DNA of 39,327 nucleotides, taken from Oscillospiraceae bacterium. Its GTDB lineage: Bacteria > Bacillota > Clostridia > Oscillospirales > Oscillospiraceae. Positions within the stretch are counted from its first letter, which is position 1. Each line of letters begins with the position of its first letter. The notes beneath the pieces are model-generated. The model was not told where the DNA came from, made no database searches, and saw only the letters and a list, made by a program, of their open reading frames with translations. The stretch is taken from the NCBI GenBank assembly GCA_017380435.1, contig JAFODZ010000006.1, forward strand, positions 1 to 39,327, in the 5' to 3' direction. A program made the translations under genes and the position numbers. This document shows positions 7,704 through 17,200 of the stretch, piece after piece.

Positions 7704-9047
7704 TTACCAGGTCACAAATGCGGCGCTGCCCGGTGCTAATGTGATATCAAACTTGCCGTTTTCTGCTTTCAGGCAGGATTCTTGTCCGTCTTGATACAGT
7801 TTCAGTTCCTGCACACCGTTACCCGCAAGTGTGATTCTGCTTGTACTTTTGCGAATGGGATCGGTGTAGTTTACCAGCATATACGCCTTTTCGCTGCCAC
7901 GGGTAAAGCAGCCAACCAGGGTATCGTACTGCCCTTCTACGGCAATTTCAAACGGCTGGCAGAACAGCTCCTTTGCCAGTACCATTGCCGCTGTATTATA
8001 GCTGTACAGGCTGCCGGGCACCATATAGCCGCCGATGCTGTCATAGCCGCTGAGGATGGGTTCAAAATATGCTACCCTATCACCGGCGGTTTTGACCATA
8101 TCGTAAATCCGGTCATTGCCGTCGGGATCCAGAATGCCGGGAAATTCGCGCGCATAGGAGCGGTAGCAGAAGTACTCAAACAGCCTTGCGCCCAGCGCCA
8201 TGCCGGTATACATCTGCATAGAAACTTCCTCCGGCATGGTAATATCCCGCTTGCGGTCGTCAAATATAGACTTTGCCTCAAAGGTCTGAATACAAATGCC
8301 GAATACCGCCTGATCCTCCGGGGCAGCTTCTGCGTTATAGGCTCTTGCCACCTTTGCGGCGGTCATCAAATCAAACAGATAATCCTTTTCTATATAATTT
8401 TCGCCGATAAAAGGATAGTTGTCCAAACAAAGACTGCGTCCGCATCCCTTCAGCCGTTTTAAAATCACATTGACATATTCCGTCAGAAAATCTTCGTAGT
8501 TATAAACCTCACCGTTTCTGGGCAGATAGTGATCCCAGCTTTGACCGGGGACATGATTCATATGGAAGAAAGCACCCGGATAATATTGATTTTTCCAGTC
8601 CACCAGCTTTGTCAATTGGTCGAAAGAGGCAAACAGATGGTTCTCCTTGACCATCCAGTCAATGTTCACCTGCTCCGGCAATTGGTACATATAGGCCTCG
8701 TCTGCCATATAAAAACCGGTCACAGCCGGAAATTTTGTAAATTCCTCGGTAATATGCCGCGGCTCCATTTCATAGGGCCAGCCGTAGTTTGAGCCGGTTT
8801 TCGGGGTATCACAATCAAAATAATCCGCATCGTTGAACATATTGCGGATCCAGACCTGCATACCGCAGTCGGAAATATTCTGAATTGCCCTTTCGTAATC
8901 CCGGCTGATGGATCCGTTTTCAACCATTTTTACATCATCTTCGGTGAGCAAGCAAATATTCATGCCCAGTTCCTTATAATGCTGTAATTGTTGCAGATCC
9001 ATAGGATTGGGAGGCAGATCTGCCAATCTTAAGAATTTGTTTTCCAT
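7704..9047 (-). CDS. cytosolic TIM-barrel protein, unassigned glycosidase-like family
   Basis: This 447-residue protein has no signal peptide. It is a full-length, uninterrupted paralogue of the lipoprotein at 21507-22949 and of the barrel encoded at 9320-11335. Shared landmarks are LADLPPNP, LLTEDD, VWIRN, GFYMADE (Asp116-Glu117), FHMNHV, CLDNYPF, CIQTFEA and LFEYFCYRS (Glu291). A strand ending in an acidic pair, plus a second conserved glutamate late in the barrel, is what clan GH-A-like retaining glycosidases show, so Glu117 and Glu291 are my candidate catalytic residues. The last 90 residues look like a small beta domain. It is the distal gene of the locus, separated from the preceding gene by a 272-bp gap with repeats, and AGGAG precedes the start. 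It would act on imported oligosaccharides. The exact family is unknown to me. Confidence 0.72.
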   Translation of the reverse strand: MENKFLRLADLPPNPMDLQQLQHYKELGMNICLLTEDDVKMVENGSISRDYERAIQNISDCGMQVWIRNMFNDADYFDCDTPKTGSNYGWPYEMEPRHITEEFTKFPAVTGFYMADEAYMYQLPEQVNIDWMVKENHLFASFDQLTKLVDWKNQYYPGAFFHMNHVPGQSWDHYLPRNGEVYNYEDFLTEYVNVILKRLKGCGRSLCLDNYPFIGENYIEKDYLFDLMTAAKVARAYNAEAAPEDQAVFGICIQTFEAKSIFDDRKRDITMPEEVSMQMYTGMALGARLFEYFCYRSYAREFPGILDPDGNDRIYDMVKTAGDRVAYFEPILSGYDSIGGYMVPGSLYSYNTAAMVLAKELFCQPFEIAVEGQYDTLVGCFTRGSEKAYMLVNYTDPIRKSTSRITLAGNGVQELKLYQDGQESCLKAENGKFDITLAPGSAAFVTW

Positions 9048-9189
9048 AACAAAAAAACTCCTGTTGGTTTCCTATAAAGTACCGGTTTATTTTTGTCCAA
9101 TACAGAAACAAACCGCTGCCTTATAGCGGTTTTCAAGTCCCTCGGTCACATTGATTGAAAATGATTGTTTATAGCATCAACTACCGTAT

Positions 9190-9308
9190 AAGACCGTAGG
9201 GGCGTTCTTTGAACGCCCGCGGGCGAACACAGTTCGCCCCTACGGGTAATTCGTAAGGTAAATTCTAATTTAGCTTACAGGACGGGGGGCAGGCCCCGTC
9301 CTGTATAT
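9190..9308. repeat. palindromic intergenic repeats
   Basis: Three hairpins follow one another: GGGGCGTTC/GAACGCCC, GGGCGAAC/GTTCGCCCC and GGACGGGG/CCCCGTCC. Between the second and third is TAAGGTAAATTCTAATTT, which recurs at 29574-29591 beside another repeat cluster. These resemble the short palindromic repeats common in gut Clostridia and may end or stabilise the transcript upstream of 9320. Confidence 0.65.
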
Positions 9309-9319
9309 TCATTATGAAA

Positions 9320-11335
9320 TTATGCGGGGATGATAAAGCAGCCTGCGCCGGGAGCCAAGGTTACAGTATAGCTGCCATTTGTCAAATCCACGATTTGACT
9401 GATCAGCACGCCGTCAACCTCAGTATAAACTCTTGCACGGGTGCAATCTGCGAAGGTCAGTTTTACGGTGTTGTTGCCGGTAACTGCTGCGGGGTCATTG
9501 TAGTTGACCAGCATATAGCCGTTCAAGCTGTCCTTGGTGAAGCAGCCAATGACAGCATCGTCTGTAGAAACATAGCTGTCCAGTACGCCGTTGGAACCAT
9601 TGGTCAGAACCAGATCTGCAACGCTATTGAAGGCATCGCCATTGTGGCTGTTTACAGAACCTGCGCTGGTGACGATACCGTTCCAGGCGAAGGAATTGAC
9701 CACATCTGCAAAGCAAAGAGCCTGATTGCCCTCCTGAACCAGGTCATAGATCCGCTTACTGCCGTCCTGGTTCATAATACCAGCGAAATCGTCGTTGGAG
9801 TTGTATGCGAAGTACTCGAATACATCCGCACCCATTGCCAGACCGGTATATACCTGCAAAGAAACCTCTGCGGCAGAAGTGATGTCCCGGGAAGTCTTAT
9901 TTTTCAAATCGCTGGCCTCAAATGTCTGGATACACAGGCCGAAATCGTCCTCGCCTGCTACCTGGGCTGCGATCAGACAGTTGAGCAGATAGGTATCCTG
10001 GATGCCGCTTTCAAAGGTGCCGCCAAAGCCGAAGAAACCGCCGTATTTGCCCTGTTCGTGGACAAAGGGATAGTTATCAAAGCTGATGGAAGCGCCGCTG
10101 GCATTGGTTAGCTGATCATTGAAGCTTGCCTTGTAGCTTGCCAGGAAATTCCGGTAGCCGGCCACATCAATGCCGCTGAGGGTGTCACCGTTTACGCTGG
10201 TGTAGTGATCCCAGGAGTCCAGCGGCACATGGTTGGAATGGTAGTACTTATCCGCAAAGTTGCTATTAAACCAATCTCTTACCGCTGCCATTGCAGCAAA
10301 GTCGCTGGTTGCGGTCTGACCAGATGCAGTCTTCAGTGCCTCGGTTTGGAACATCTCGTCCACCATATAGAAGCCATCAATAACATCCTGGTACAGCTTC
10401 AAAGCAGCGGTGATATCGCCGGTAAAGTAATCTTCCGTATTGTGATAGTTCCGAATCCAAACATTCAGACCGGCAGCATCAATATTCTCCAAGGCGGTCA
10501 GATAATCGTTGCGAACAGTGAAAATGTAGTCCCGGTCAGTGGTATAGACCTTGTCACCAGCCTTCAAGGAAGTACCGGCCTTCAAAATGTACTGGGTGCC
10601 GGGCTTATTGAAGCTGTTGAAATGGAAGGTCAGATACACAGCTCCGCTGAGCTCGCCATACTGGAACCAGCCAACAGGCTGTGCACCCTCGGTGGTTTCC
10701 AGAATAATGTTGTGACCATTATCACCCAGCAGGAAGTTACCGTAGGTCAAACCGGTGGGAATATTGGTCTTCAACTGGATGTACTTACCTGCACCTGCGT
10801 TCAAGGACAGGTGTAAAGTGGAAGCATCCATACTCCAGTTTTCTCCATCCCAAGTGAAGATGTAGTCAGCATCCAGGGTGTAGGTGCTGCCATCGGTGAA
10901 ACCGAAGACAGCGCCCTTAGGCAGTACATAGGTCTGACCTTTTTCGAATGGGGCATTGAAGTGGAAGGTCAGCACGATGGTGCCATCCGCATTGTCCATG
11001 CCAATCCAGCCAACCCACTGCACAGTATTGCCGCTCTGGTCAATATGGCAGCCGTTATCAGCCGTGGTAAAGTTGACGCAGGGGGTATCGGAGGGCAGAT
11101 TGGTATTGACCTGGATCAAGGTATTTGTACCATAACGGTATGCAAAGTTCAAGCCGCTTTCGGGAACATTGGCAGTTTCCATAGAAACGGAGAACAATTC
11201 ATCCGGGCCCTTTGCGCTGGTGTGATCCTCTGTCAGCAAAGAGGTGTTGAAGCCCAGAGCCTTGTACTGCTGAATTTTGGCGGGATCATGGGAATCCACA
11301 GGCAGATCCGCAAAGGTAATGACCCCGCCGCCTAA
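9320..11335 (-). CDS. catalytic half of the secreted TIM-barrel protein, read in the -1 frame
   Basis: This stretch continues the protein at 11332-13989 in the -1 frame. It adds 671 residues and would give a chain of about 1556. It opens with the first barrel strand (VITFADLP, FNTSLLTEDHT). Two copies of the 105-residue module are then inserted (about 235 residues), and the barrel resumes with LENIDAAGLNVWIRN. GFYMVDE, HSNHV, SISFDNYPF, CIQTFEA and VFEYFAYNS line up with the two uninterrupted paralogues, so the Asp-Glu pair and the late Glu are kept. The end is GCFIIPA without an anchor. The open frame extends back to 11413, but only to a TTG without a ribosome binding site, inside the last module of the upstream protein, so independent initiation is unlikely. 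It is either a programmed frameshift product or the distal part of a gene broken by a 1-base loss. Confidence 0.7.
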   Translation of the reverse strand, partial: LGGGVITFADLPVDSHDPAKIQQYKALGFNTSLLTEDHTSAKGPDELFSVSMETANVPESGLNFAYRYGTNTLIQVNTNLPSDTPCVNFTTADNGCHIDQSGNTVQWVGWIGMDNADGTIVLTFHFNAPFEKGQTYVLPKGAVFGFTDGSTYTLDADYIFTWDGENWSMDASTLHLSLNAGAGKYIQLKTNIPTGLTYGNFLLGDNGHNIILETTEGAQPVGWFQYGELSGAVYLTFHFNSFNKPGTQYILKAGTSLKAGDKVYTTDRDYIFTVRNDYLTALENIDAAGLNVWIRNYHNTEDYFTGDITAALKLYQDVIDGFYMVDEMFQTEALKTASGQTATSDFAAMAAVRDWFNSNFADKYYHSNHVPLDSWDHYTSVNGDTLSGIDVAGYRNFLASYKASFNDQLTNASGASISFDNYPFVHEQGKYGGFFGFGGTFESGIQDTYLLNCLIAAQVAGEDDFGLCIQTFEASDLKNKTSRDITSAAEVSLQVYTGLAMGADVFEYFAYNSNDDFAGIMNQDGSKRIYDLVQEGNQALCFADVVNSFAWNGIVTSAGSVNSHNGDAFNSVADLVLTNGSNGVLDSYVSTDDAVIGCFTKDSLNGYMLVNYNDPAAVTGNNTVKLTFADCTRARVYTEVDGVLISQIVDLTNGSYTVTLAPGAGCFIIPA
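10514..11152 (-). repeat. two surface modules inserted in a TIM barrel
   Basis: Module copies a (10835-11152) and b (10514-10813). Copy a is a typical member: YRYGTNTLIQVNTNLP, a DNGC box, VGWIGM, VLTFHFN, GAVFGFTDGS and YIFTWDG. Copy b is diverged, with LSLNAGAGKYIQLKTNIP, DNGHN, VGWFQ, YLTFHFN and DYIFTV. Both lie between the first beta strand and the following helix of the barrel when compared with the paralogues. Confidence 0.75.
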
Positions 11336-11341
11336 AAATTT
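11279..11341 (-). promoter_or_regulatory. candidate -1 frameshift signal
   Basis: The heptamer A-AAT-TTT (11341-11335) is in the zero frame of the repeat protein and is a canonical X-XXY-YYZ slippery site. It is followed at once by the zero-frame TAG (11334-11332). After a 5-nt spacer, GGCGGGGTCAT (11329-11319) pairs with ATGATCCCGCC (11289-11279), an 11-bp stem with one G-U pair and a 29-nt loop. A -1 slip here reads TTA GGC and enters the barrel frame exactly where its homology begins. Loss of one T from a run of six would produce the same picture. Confidence 0.55.
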
Positions 11342-13989
11342 TGTGCGTCCAGAACATCCTGTGCAGCAGGCTTTTGCGTTGTCCAGCCAGAACCGTCCCA
11401 ATAGAGGGTGCAATCATAATACAAAGTATAAGCAGAGCCATCGGTGAAGCGGAACACAGAACCGGCAGAAAGGGTGTAGCTCTGACCATAGGCAAATGCA
11501 GAATTGAAGTGGAAGGTCAGAACCATTACGCCGTTGGTTTCGCTAGGATCATTCATCTGAATCCAGCCAACCTGCTGATACTGGTTGGCATCCTGCTTCA
11601 GATTGCAACCATTTTCGGTAGCGGAAAAGTTGGCGATAGGCGTAGAGGCAGGCAGATTGGTGTTGACCTGAATCAAGTTTTCTGTGCCGTAACGGTATGA
11701 CAGATACAGAACAGGATCTGTTACCCAGCCGCTGCCGTTAAAGTAGAAGGTGTAATCCTGATCCAGCACATAGCTGGTGCCATCGGTGAAGGCAAAGACG
11801 GAGCCTGCACCCAGGGTGTAGCTCTGGCCATAGGTAAATGCAGAATTGAAGTGGAAGGTCAGAACCATTACGCCGTCGGTTTCGCTAGGATCATTCATCT
11901 GAATCCAGCCAACCTGCTGATACTGGTTGGCATCCTGCTTCAGATCGCAACCATTTTCGGTAGCGGAAAAGTTGGCGATAGGCGTAGAGGCAGGCAGATT
12001 GGTATTGACCTGAATCAAGTTTTCTGTGCCGTAACGGTATGACAGAGCCAGAACGGGATCTGTTACCCAGCCGCTGCCGTTAAAGTAGAAGGTGTAATCC
12101 TGATCCAGCACATAGCTGGTGCCGTCGGTGAAGCCGAAGATGCTACCTGCGGACAGGCTGTAACTCTGACCGACTTCAAATGCGGCGTTAAAGTTGAAGG
12201 TCAGCACGATGGTGCCGTCAACATTAGCCATAGAAACATAACCAAACTGCTGATCGCCGCTCTGGGTGATCTGGCAGCCATTGTCGGTAGCCAGGAAGTC
12301 CTTCAGGGCAGTAGTTGCGGGCAGATTGGTATTGAACTGGATCACATTTGCTGCGCCGTAACGGTATGCCAGGCTCATATTCTGAACAGGCTTTTCTGTT
12401 GTCCAGGTAGCGCCGTCCCAGTAAAGGGTGATATCCCCTGCCAGCTGATATTTGCTGCCGTCAGTAAAGCCGAAGATGCTGCCTGCAGACAGGGTGTAGC
12501 TCTGACCAACTTCAAAAGCATTATTGAAATTGAAGGTCAGCACGATGGTACCATCAGCATTGAGCATGGAAACATAGCCTACCTGCTGATCGCCGTTCTG
12601 GGCGATCTGGCAGCCGTTGTCAGTAGCCAGGAAGTCCTTCAAAGCAGTGGTTGCGGGCAAATTAGTGTTGTACTGAATCAATTTGTTTGTGCCGTAACGG
12701 TAAGTCAAATCAACCGCCGGCTCGCTTGCTTCCATAGTCCAGGAAGAGCCGTCGTAGGTGAAGGTGTAGTTCTTGTCCAGGGTATATTTGCTATTGTCGG
12801 TGAAGCCGAACACAGCGCCCTTGGGCAGGAAGTAGGTCTGACCGGCCTCAAAAGCAGCATTGAAGTGGAAGGTCAGCACGATGACACCATTCACATTGTC
12901 CATACCAATCCATGCTGTCTGCTGATACTGGTTGGCGGACTGGTCAACATTACAGCCGTTATCAGCGGTAGTAAAGTTGACGCAGGGGGTATCAGAGGGG
13001 ATATTGGTATTCACCTGGATCAGGTTGTTTGCGCCGTAGCGGTATCCGAAGTTCAGGCTGCCGGTGCGGTTTTCTGCCACGCCGGTGAAGACCTTTGCTG
13101 CTTCAAAGTAGCCGTTGGCTGCCAGCAGCATTGCTTTCAGCTTTGCAGAGGAGCTTTCCTTGTTGTACATACGGATGATATATGCCATGGGGCTGTAGTT
13201 AAAGGAAAGGCTGCCGGTATCGTCGGTGACGGATACCGCCATTTCGGCATCCATCTGGTGGGGGTTGATGTCAGAGACCTCAATGTAATACAGCCCGCCC
13301 TTTTCCTTTACAGGATAGGTTTCTCCGTTTACCGTAAAGCTATAGCCGTCAATGCCGTTTTCAGCGGCAAAATAATGTCTGATGGCAATTTGAGAACGGA
13401 ACACCATGGTGCTGCCATAGTAGCTGATACCGCTGAGGCTGCCGCTGGCAGTAACCTTCGGTACTTCTGTGGAAATGGCAGTCTGGGTTTCGATCTCGTA
13501 GCCGGCGTTGGCCAGGGCATCGGTCTTATAATCGAAGTAAAGCTGTGCCTTGGTGCCGTAGTCCAGCATTGCCTTAACCAGGGCCTTGGTCTCGTCGGTG
13601 TAGTTGTTTTCCAAAAGGTAATGGGCATACTCCTGAACGCTATAGTCCTTTGTCAGGATATCGCTGGTGCCATCATTTACCACCAGCTTGATCTGCGCTG
13701 TCATCTCAGCCGCTGCCAAATGGACAAAAAGGTCATAGCCGTTTTCACCGGGAGTCAATTCAGACAAGGTGTACACAGCTCTTTCGTTGCCTTCAACAGA
13801 AATGGTGGCGGTTGCATTTGCAGCTTCCGTTTTTACATGGAAGTGCATGGTCAGGTCATCGCCCAGCATCAACTGCTGTCCGACAACCTCTGCACCTGCT
13901 TCCGCAGCAAATACGCCAAAGGGTACAAAGCTTGCTATCATGCACAGGGTTAACAGGATCGCGAGGAATTTTTTGCTGAATTTTTGCAT
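11332..13989 (-). CDS. secreted repeat protein (zero-frame product)
   Basis: This 885-residue exported protein has a signal peptide over residues 1-28 (hydrophobic LAILLTLCMIASFVPFGVF, cleavage near FAAEAG). Residues 30-300 contain a region seen in clostridial surface proteins, with YAHYLLEN, ETKALVKAMLDYGTKAQLYF, and two beta-rich stretches around it. Residues 312-872 are five tandem copies of a 105-114-residue module. The frame stops at TAG just after the fifth copy, at a slippery heptamer. No LPXTG, SLH or other anchor is visible. AGGG is 8 nt before the start. The preceding 220-bp gap holds a palindromic repeat, so it may have its own promoter or be part of the long transcript. I expect the modules to bind sugar, by analogy with other modular glycan-degrading enzymes; no binding family is recognised. 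Confidence 0.78.
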   Translation of the reverse strand: MQKFSKKFLAILLTLCMIASFVPFGVFAAEAGAEVVGQQLMLGDDLTMHFHVKTEAANATATISVEGNERAVYTLSELTPGENGYDLFVHLAAAEMTAQIKLVVNDGTSDILTKDYSVQEYAHYLLENNYTDETKALVKAMLDYGTKAQLYFDYKTDALANAGYEIETQTAISTEVPKVTASGSLSGISYYGSTMVFRSQIAIRHYFAAENGIDGYSFTVNGETYPVKEKGGLYYIEVSDINPHQMDAEMAVSVTDDTGSLSFNYSPMAYIIRMYNKESSSAKLKAMLLAANGYFEAAKVFTGVAENRTGSLNFGYRYGANNLIQVNTNIPSDTPCVNFTTADNGCNVDQSANQYQQTAWIGMDNVNGVIVLTFHFNAAFEAGQTYFLPKGAVFGFTDNSKYTLDKNYTFTYDGSSWTMEASEPAVDLTYRYGTNKLIQYNTNLPATTALKDFLATDNGCQIAQNGDQQVGYVSMLNADGTIVLTFNFNNAFEVGQSYTLSAGSIFGFTDGSKYQLAGDITLYWDGATWTTEKPVQNMSLAYRYGAANVIQFNTNLPATTALKDFLATDNGCQITQSGDQQFGYVSMANVDGTIVLTFNFNAAFEVGQSYSLSAGSIFGFTDGTSYVLDQDYTFYFNGSGWVTDPVLALSYRYGTENLIQVNTNLPASTPIANFSATENGCDLKQDANQYQQVGWIQMNDPSETDGVMVLTFHFNSAFTYGQSYTLGAGSVFAFTDGTSYVLDQDYTFYFNGSGWVTDPVLYLSYRYGTENLIQVNTNLPASTPIANFSATENGCNLKQDANQYQQVGWIQMNDPSETNGVMVLTFHFNSAFAYGQSYTLSAGSVFRFTDGSAYTLYYDCTLYWDGSGWTTQKPAAQDVLDAQNF
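11374..13056 (-). repeat. array of five surface modules
   Basis: Copies lie at about 12730-13056, 12397-12711, 12061-12375, 11719-12051 and 11374-11709. The shared pattern is [YF]RYG-x3-[IL]Q-x-NTN-x-P, then a [DE]NGC box, a GW/GYV strand, VLTF[HN]FN, F-x3-GQ-x-Y-x-L, G-x-[VI]-F-x-F-T-D, and a final DYTF-x-G-x-W. Copies 4 and 5 are nearly identical at DNA level over about 195 bp with an offset of 342 bp, so they arose by recent duplication or conversion. Confidence 0.85.
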
Positions 13990-14097
13990 ATCATTTCCCT
14001 CATTTCTTTTATTTTTGGGAAGATTCCTTCCCGGAAATACGATTTTGTATTGCCTGTCTTAGGACACAATGTTACTTGGTAAAGGTATCGTTTATGG

Positions 14098-14194
14098 TGT
14101 CATTCTGAGCGACCAACGGGAGTCGAAGAATCTGCGCATTATCGGGTGCGAAGATCCTTCGACTACGCCGTAAACGGCTTCGCTCAGGATGACA
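14098..14194. repeat. palindromic repeat, family A, copy 1
   Basis: Starts TGTCATTCTGAGCG and ends CGCTCAGGATGACA, with inner arms GTCGAAGAATCT and AGATCCTTCGAC. The whole element can fold into one long hairpin. The same element, in the opposite orientation, is at 28198-28293. This copy lies inside the carbohydrate locus, between the 1277-residue lipoprotein and the secreted repeat protein. Confidence 0.85.
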
Positions 14195-14209
14195 CATTAT
14201 TTCGGGTTT

Positions 14210-17200
14210 TTATTGGCTTACGGTCCAGGATGTGCCGTTAAAGGTAAAGGTATAGTCTTGATCCAAAACATACTTTTTGCCGTCGGCAAAGCCGAACACA
14301 GCGCCCTTGGGTAAGAAATAGGTCTGACCGGCGGAGAAATTGCCGTTAAAATGGAAGGTCAGTACCACTACGCCGCCGGTTTCGCTGGGATTGTGCATCT
14401 GAATCCAACCAATTTGCTGATACAAGTTTGCAGATTGATCGATGCTGCTGCCATTATCCGTTGTCAGGAAATTGGCAACAGGAGTCGTGGCAGGCAAATT
14501 GGTATTGACCTGGATCAGATTGTTGGTGCCGTAACGGAACTGGAAGGTCAGTGCATTATCTTCCGGCTCTTCCGCCACCATCGTCCAACCTTCGCCATCA
14601 AAGGTAAAGGTATAATTCTTATCCAGCTCGTAACTGCTGCCATCGGTGAAGCCGAAGACCGCACCCGCCGGCAGGTAGTAGGTCTGACCGGCAGTAAATG
14701 CGCTGTTAAAATGGAAGGTCAGAACCATTACGCCGCCGGTTTCGCTGGGATTGTGCATCTGAATCCAGCCTACCTGCTGATACTGGTTGCCGCTCTGGTC
14801 AATATCGCAGCCGTTATCCGTTGGCAGGAAATTGGCAACGGGGGTAGTTGCCGGCAAATCGGTATTGATCTGAATTACATTGTTAGTGCCGTAGCGGTAT
14901 TGGAAGGTCAGAATATTTTCTTCCGGCTCAGTTTCTTCCGGTTCTTCCGGTTCTTCCGGCTCGCCGGTCACCATAGACCAGGCGCTGCCGTCATAGGTGA
15001 AGGTGTAGGTATCCGTCAGTGTAAAGCGGCTGCCGTCAGTAAATCCAAAGACAGATCCAGCGCCCAAAATGTAAGTCTGACCAGCGGAGAAATTGCCGTT
15101 AAAGTTAAAGGTCAAAACGATCACACCGTCGGCATTCGCCATACCGATCCAACCAATCTGCTGATACTCGTTGGCAGACTGATCGATCTGACAGCCATTA
15201 TCCGTTACCAGGAAGTTGGCGCAAGGAACAGAGGTGGGCAGATCGGTATTAACCTGAATGACATTGGCCCCGCCGTATCGGTACTCGATGCTGAGCAGAC
15301 CCTCCTTGGGTGCTTCCGGCACCGGAATTTCTGCCACATTGGTCCATGTTTCACCGTCCCAAACCGCATTGAAGGTTGTCTTTACCTTCACCGCATAGGT
15401 ATCGTTGTAGAGTACAGAGCCTTCCAAAACGGTTACAACCTTGCCCTTATGGTTCAGTTGCTCCAGGCCCACGGTAGTAGAATTGAGGTAGCTGTTGAAG
15501 GCGGGATCTTCCACCTTTACGCCTTGCAGCAGGACAGCACCCTCAAAACCGATGGGTGTGCTGTCGGCAGGAGCGCCGAAATCGTAGATGTTGGGGAACT
15601 GGACCAGAGAATCCATGGTAAAGCCGGGGATCAGCTCCAGGGTGTCCACCAGCTCACGGGTCGTGCCGTCCGCCAATGTCACATATTCCTTTTCCGGCTC
15701 TGTGGGAATCTGGGCCACTGCCTGCCAAGAGCTTCCGTTCCAAATTGCGTTGAAGGTATTGGCTACCTTTACGGCAATGCCGTTATAGTAGATCACGGAA
15801 TCCTTCATAATGGTCAGGATCTTGCCCTTATGGGGCAGCTTGAAGCAAATGGTGTCGGTATTGGGATAGCCAACCACCGCAACGGCACTGCCGCTTTGGG
15901 GCTTGCCGTCCAGCAAGACCTTACCGGAGAAGCCCAAAGGCGTGTCGTTGGCAGGAACACCGAAATTGAAGAAGGTGGTAAACTGCACCACATCCGGGTT
16001 GGTGTAGCCGGGAATCAGCGGCTTTGCACCGGCGCACAGCATTTTCTCACCGTCAACGGTAATGGAATAATAAGTATTTTTCAGGCTGATTTCCCGGAAA
16101 ATAACAGAAGCACCACCGGGTACACCGGTAAAGCTGCCGTTCGGTCCAAAAATCAGATGAATACCCTCCAGCTTGCCATGGTAGGCGGAAATATCCACCT
16201 CGAAGGTGTGGAATTTTCCGGTATTGGAGCTGTCCAGCTTCAATACGCCCAACTGCTTGCCAGAGTAATCGTAAACACGGATCTGACCAAAATCAGCATT
16301 GCCCACCTGCATATTCAGCACAAGTGTGGTATTTCTGCCCTTATTGGCAGCGTAGGGGAACTGGAACCTCACGCCGGAGACAACGCCCCAGGATCCGGGG
16401 CCAATGTCCATCTTCACACCCTCAGCGGTCAATGTGCCGGAAAGGGATGTGGCTCTGTAGCCGCTATGCTCCGCATCGGTGCTGAAGCTAAGCTGATCGT
16501 TAAACAGATCGATGTACAGTTCATCATCGAATTTTGCCAGGCTGTTGCCTACATCCAGGCCGTAAACAGCCGTTGCAGGCTGGGCATCCAGGGTCGTCAC
16601 GCCGTTGCCCAGGGGCGTTACGCGGATATAACCCTTCTCCCCTGCCAAGGTCATTTGGGTTTCCCGGGTCACGCTCTCGGTGCCGTTCATATTGACCAGA
16701 TAACCCTCTGCACCCTCTACCGCAGTCCAAACTGCCTGGTCGCCGGAGATTTTCACCTGGGTAGCGGGCAGGAACTGGGCAATGGAAATGCTATCTACAT
16801 ACAGCAGCATATTGTTGAAGTAGCCCGCTTCTCTGTGGAAGCAAAGCTGAATGGCATCCGCCGGATCTCCACCTTCATAGAAGGTAGAATTGGGATTGTA
16901 GGCAGCATTGGGATACATACCGATATGCTCGGCCGTATCTGCCGCAATATAGAAGGTCTGCCATTTTCCGGTCTGCATACCGCTGACGCCTGTGGTAAAG
17001 GCTCTTGTAGTGGCATCCTCTTCCCGGAAGGCTACATTGTTGCCGGCAAACAGGAAGGTATCCTTAATGTTATCTGCCTCTACATAGATGCGGACTGCCA
17101 GGTATTTGCCCTGCAAATCTTTTTGTGTGAAGGTCTTGGGCAGACGCAGGCGAATGGTGTTGTTGCCGTAGCCTGCGGCATCGTTGAAGGACAGCTCCAC

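Noticed and set aside
11335-11413. Independent start of the barrel protein at the TTG at 11413
   Set aside because: There is no ribosome binding site, and the first 25 codons are an out-of-frame reading of the fifth module, whereas homology begins only after the slippery site.
12865-13953. A 362-codon plus-strand frame opposite the secreted repeat protein
   Set aside because: Antisense shadow without a start signal; the minus-strand product has a signal peptide and clear modules.
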